A DNA stretch of 64,000 nucleotides from Segetibacter koreensis DSM 18137. GTDB lineage: Bacteria > Bacteroidota > Bacteroidia > Chitinophagales > Chitinophagaceae. Position numbers and translations under genes: made by a program. The stretch spans positions 248,001 through 312,000 of the forward strand of contig NZ_KB893348.1 of the NCBI RefSeq assembly GCF_000374045.1. Direction: 5' to 3'. Below are positions 61,495 through 64,000 of the stretch, piece by piece; position 1 is the stretch's first letter; each line of letters begins with the position of its first letter. The notes below the pieces were generated by a model, which ran no database searches, was not told the origin of the DNA, and saw nothing but the letters and a program-made list of their open reading frames with translations.

Positions 61495-62913
61495 TCAGGT
61501 TACAGGCGCAAGGTTTAACTCCTCTCCTTTTTGCAGCATAAAGGTATATGCTTCTTCATAACTGTTTCCTATTTTGCCGTCAAGAATTGCTTCACGTATT
61601 GCATCTTTTATGATTCCAACATTTCGTCCGGGTGTTAATCCAAAAGTCTCCATGATTATTTCACCTGTTATAGGCGGCTGCCAATTACGTATTTTATCCT
61701 GGGCCTCCACTTCCTGCATACGCTGTTTTACCAGTTCAAAGTTCTCAAGATATCTTTTAACTTTTGTTTTGTTTTTACTGGTTATATCAGCATTGCAGAG
61801 CATCATTAGCGAGTCAATATCGTCTCCTGCATCAAAAAGCAGTCGCCGGATGGCGCTGTCAGTAATATTTTCTTTTGTAAGGCCGATGGGGCGCAAATGC
61901 AATTCGACCATTTTTTGAACAAAACGCATTCTGTCGTTAAGAGGAAGTTTAAGCTTATTAAATATTTTAGGAACCATTCGGGCTCCTACCACTTCATGAC
62001 CATGAAAGGTCCAGCCATGTCCTTCTTCAAATCGTTTGGTAGCAGGCTTTGCAATATCATGCAATAGCGCAGCCCATCGCAGCCAAAGATCTTTGGTATG
62101 AATGCTGATATTATCAATTACCTGTAAAGTGTGGTAAAAATTGTCTTTGTGGCCTTTGCCATCTATATATTCTGCTCCCGCAAGATCTACCATTTGCGGA
62201 AAGATTATCTGCAACAAACCGGAAGTAAACAACAAGTTCCAACCGATGGAAGGTTTTTTGCTGACCATTATTTTATTCAACTCGTCAGTAATTCTTTCTT
62301 GGGAAACAATCCTAATTCTTTCTTTATTGTCCTTAATTGCTTTGAACGTTTTTTCTTCAATTTGAAAACCTAATTGTGTGGCAAACCGTATGGCGCGCAT
62401 CATTCGGAGTGGATCGTCGCTAAATGTTTTTTCAGGCTCTAAAGGGGTACGAATAATTTTAGCTTCTATATCGTAAAGACCGTTAAACGGGTCGATCAGA
62501 TCGCCATAATTGTCTTTATTTAAACTTATTGCAAGAGCATTGATTGTAAAATCACGCCGGTTCTGGTCGTCTTCAATAGAACCAGGTTCAACTTCCGGAT
62601 TGCGGCTGTCGGAGCGGTAGCTTTCCTTTCTTGTTCCCACAAATTCAATTTCCAGGTCTTCAAACTTTATTTGAGCCGTTCCAAAATTTTTGAAAAAAGC
62701 CACCTGGGGCGCAGGAGAAAAACGGTTAGCAACTTTGTGAGCGAGGGATATACCATCACCAACGCAAACTATGTCGAGATCTTTGGTAGGTCGGCCGATA
62801 ATTTTATCGCGAACAAATCCGCCTATGAGAAAAGCAGGCATTTCCGCTTCGGAAGCGGCAGTACCTATTTTTTTAAGAATAAATTCTTCTTTTTTACTAC
62901 AATGTATAAACAT
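61495..62913 (-). CDS. cca: CCA-adding enzyme / poly(A) polymerase family tRNA nucleotidyltransferase with HD domain
   Basis: The protein is about 472 residues, with ATG at 62913 preferred (62922 would add three). The nucleotidyltransferase head has [27 protein letters not shown] with catalytic Asp-x-Asp, [13 protein letters not shown], the RNA-binding block [20 protein letters not shown], and [17 protein letters not shown]. An HD domain follows near residue 250 ([31 protein letters not shown]). It repairs or completes the CCA end of tRNAs. In organisms with separate CC- and A-adding enzymes this family can be either; only one is visible here. Confidence 0.92.
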   Translation of the reverse strand: MFIHCSKKEEFILKKIGTAASEAEMPAFLIGGFVRDKIIGRPTKDLDIVCVGDGISLAHKVANRFSPAPQVAFFKNFGTAQIKFEDLEIEFVGTRKESYRSDSRNPEVEPGSIEDDQNRRDFTINALAISLNKDNYGDLIDPFNGLYDIEAKIIRTPLEPEKTFSDDPLRMMRAIRFATQLGFQIEEKTFKAIKDNKERIRIVSQERITDELNKIMVSKKPSIGWNLLFTSGLLQIIFPQMVDLAGAEYIDGKGHKDNFYHTLQVIDNISIHTKDLWLRWAALLHDIAKPATKRFEEGHGWTFHGHEVVGARMVPKIFNKLKLPLNDRMRFVQKMVELHLRPIGLTKENITDSAIRRLLFDAGDDIDSLMMLCNADITSKNKTKVKRYLENFELVKQRMQEVEAQDKIRNWQPPITGEIIMETFGLTPGRNVGIIKDAIREAILDGKIGNSYEEAYTFMLQKGEELNLAPVT

Positions 62914-63018
62914 GATCGCCACAAAGATAAAACCTAATCATTGTGATAAATCTTATATCATTACTATAAAAAAGGTTGTGGAAAGCTGCTTTCTACAATA
63001 AAGCTGTAAAATCTTCGA

Positions 63019-63252
63019 CTATTCAAACTCGAGTTCATTGCAGAAATATTCCCAGTTAAAATCATATCTAAGTAAGGAACTGTCTGAATCTGAACTGTCA
63101 GTGTAAAATGATGTATTTGGTAAAATAGCATCATTCTTAATGATTTCTGGTCCAAAAGCGTAAAGGAGATGTGAATAAGCAGGCTGACTGTTACTCGAAA
63201 TTGGTAGTTGATTCTGGCTCATAAAATATGGGGGTTTATTAAATAAAGACAA
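63019..63252 (-). CDS. Possible small protein, unrecognised
   Basis: A 77-residue frame in the gap between the CCA-enzyme and Sua5-type genes, on the same strand. It is Ser/Asn/Tyr-rich (TDSSDSDSSLLRYDFNWEYFCNELEFE at the end) without signal or membrane segment. Another frame (62964-63155) overlaps it. I recognise no family; it may be chance. Confidence 0.3.
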   Translation of the reverse strand: MSLFNKPPYFMSQNQLPISSNSQPAYSHLLYAFGPEIIKNDAILPNTSFYTDSSDSDSSLLRYDFNWEYFCNELEFE

Positions 63253-63313
63253 TTATTCTGCCATAACAACGCAACTGACATTAAAAATATAGAATGTTAT
63301 AAGTTTCTAATAT

Positions 63314-63883
63314 TTAAGGCCTGATTGTAAAAACTTCACCATTTTTCCACTTAATGATAGATGAAGGTGAATGAATGTTTTTGAAATCTTGTGCAAAAGA
63401 AACTACATAATCTACCGCATTTTTTACTTCTGTCGAGATGCTTTGAAAATTTTGGGGAGAAGGTTGCCCATGCAAATTAGCAGAAGTAGATACAATTGGT
63501 TTTTTATATCTTTTTATCAAATGCCTGCAAAAATCTTCTTTTACAATCCTGATACCTATGCTGCCGTCTTCATTTAAAACGTCGTCTGCCACGTTTAATC
63601 CGTGTTCATAAATGACCGTTGTTGGTTTAGTTGTGTTTTCAAGGAAATTAAATACTTCCGGATCCGGGGCTGCTACATACTGCAATACATCCCTTTCCGA
63701 TGCAAGCAAAACAATTAATCCTTTGTTTGCAGGTTTTCCTTTTATCTGTATCAATTTTTTTACAGCACTACTATTAGTAGCATCACAACCCAAGCCCCAA
63801 ATGGTATCAGTGGGATAAAGTATGACACCTCCTTTTTGTAATACATCAAGGCAGTGTTCTATATCGTAATTAAAGTCAGTCAT
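63314..63883 (-). CDS. Threonylcarbamoyl-AMP synthase (Sua5/YciO/YrdC family)
   Basis: The 189-residue protein has the YrdC fold with GGVILYPTDTIWGLGCDATNSSAVKKLIQIKGKPANKGLIVLL at the N-terminus, the ATP/threonine-site residues in SIGIRIVKEDFCRHLI, and PIVSTSANLHGQPSP. It makes threonylcarbamoyl-AMP for the t6A37 tRNA modification. The short form without the extra Sua5 domain is TsaC-like; YciO-type paralogues cannot be excluded. The ATG overlaps the stop of the preceding glycosyltransferase gene by one base (TAATG). Confidence 0.9.
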   Translation of the reverse strand: MTDFNYDIEHCLDVLQKGGVILYPTDTIWGLGCDATNSSAVKKLIQIKGKPANKGLIVLLASERDVLQYVAAPDPEVFNFLENTTKPTTVIYEHGLNVADDVLNEDGSIGIRIVKEDFCRHLIKRYKKPIVSTSANLHGQPSPQNFQSISTEVKNAVDYVVSFAQDFKNIHSPSSIIKWKNGEVFTIRP

Positions 63884-64000
63884 TACATGCGAAGGTATAC
63901 CTCCATTACTTCAGCAGCACATTTTTGAGCTGTAAAATTTTGAGCGTGTTTCCAACCCTTTTCTTGCATTTCTTTTACTAAAGTAGTGTTTGTAGCTAAT
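63883..64000 (-). CDS. C-terminal end of a probable glycosyltransferase (truncated by the window edge)
   Basis: Reading the minus strand from 63999, an open frame of 38 codons ends in TAA at 63885-63883. The peptide contains LVKEMQEKGWKHAQNFTAQKCAAEVMEVYLRM. The GW-x-x-A-x-x-F...A-x-x-VM-x-VY pattern is typical of the final helix of GT4-family (group 1) glycosyltransferases. Too little is visible for more. The stop overlaps the Sua5-type start. Confidence 0.55.
   Translation of the reverse strand, partial: LATNTTLVKEMQEKGWKHAQNFTAQKCAAEVMEVYLRM

Noticed and set aside
1-64000. tRNA, rRNA, CRISPR array, transposase or prophage genes
   Set aside because: I looked in the gaps for tRNA-type T-loops, regular direct repeats and transposase-like proteins and found none.

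Overview
The window looks like a chromosomal segment of a member of the Bacteroidota, most likely of the family Chitinophagaceae. The family placement is an inference; the phylum is well supported. Evidence for the phylum is a fused lpxC-fabZ gene, a PorX-type response regulator with a PglZ domain, a GldE-type CBS/CNNM protein beside ssb, a remnant of the Bat (Bacteroides aerotolerance) operon with MoxR and DUF58 proteins, a two-component regulator propeller protein with a Y_Y_Y domain, AT-rich sequence, and promoter-like TAnnTTTG boxes just upstream of several start codons. I found no rRNA, tRNA, CRISPR array, prophage or insertion sequence. This is core-type chromosome with few accessory genes.

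Layout. 1-920: end of an outer-membrane protein gene and lptC. 1014-6043 (minus): a signalling block with a six-PAS NarX-type histidine kinase, a NarL/LuxR response regulator, a stand-alone receiver and a degenerate receiver. 6565-7749: a secreted phosphoesterase lipoprotein and a doubtful small ORF. 7943-10987: a propeller sensor whose kinase part has lost its catalytic residues. 11068-14879: a double-NBD peptide-type ABC ATPase, a small conserved gene and porX. 14984-20264 (plus): an HD phosphohydrolase followed by lpxD, lpxC-fabZ, lpxA and an ABC ATPase, closed by a perfect palindromic terminator. 20469-22400 (minus): accB-accC. 22981-28012: a DUF4407 membrane protein, rlmN, a DEGS-like sphingolipid desaturase, acpH and dgkA. 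28135-32018 (minus): moxR, DUF58, a membrane protein and a vWA protein.

32125-39054 (mostly minus) is a carotenoid cluster: ECF sigma factor, crtI, crtB, idi, a crtD-like desaturase, cruF and crtZ, with one unrecognised membrane protein on the plus strand inside it. Together these point to a 1'-hydroxylated, 3,4-didehydro, ring-hydroxylated carotenoid of the saproxanthin/flexixanthin kind, but no lycopene cyclase is visible. 39256-41128 is gldE-ssb. 41343-42575 is a PQQ-type sugar dehydrogenase lipoprotein. 42973-45895 is a tandem pair of LytS-type kinases with a LytTR regulator. 46121-48292 is metG. 48502-50989 is a GMC oxidoreductase with its gluconate-dehydrogenase subunit-3-like partner. 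51147-55499 holds a ChbG-type deacetylase, a FadN-like beta-oxidation enzyme and an NTF2-like protein. 55513-64000 (minus) holds a THUMP methyltransferase, a pair of M16 peptidases (one inactive, one active), miaA, a pRiA4b ORF-3 protein, a CCA-type nucleotidyltransferase, a Sua5/YrdC protein and the end of a glycosyltransferase.

The most interesting signals are: the pseudokinase propeller protein; a short dispersed intergenic repeat (five copies, core GTGCGACGCAACGATG); the bacterial homologue of the eukaryotic dihydroceramide desaturase DEGS; the carotenoid cluster lacking its cyclase; and the tandem LytS kinases in which the first copy has an altered ATP-binding N box. I did not find a clearly new defence or mobile system.
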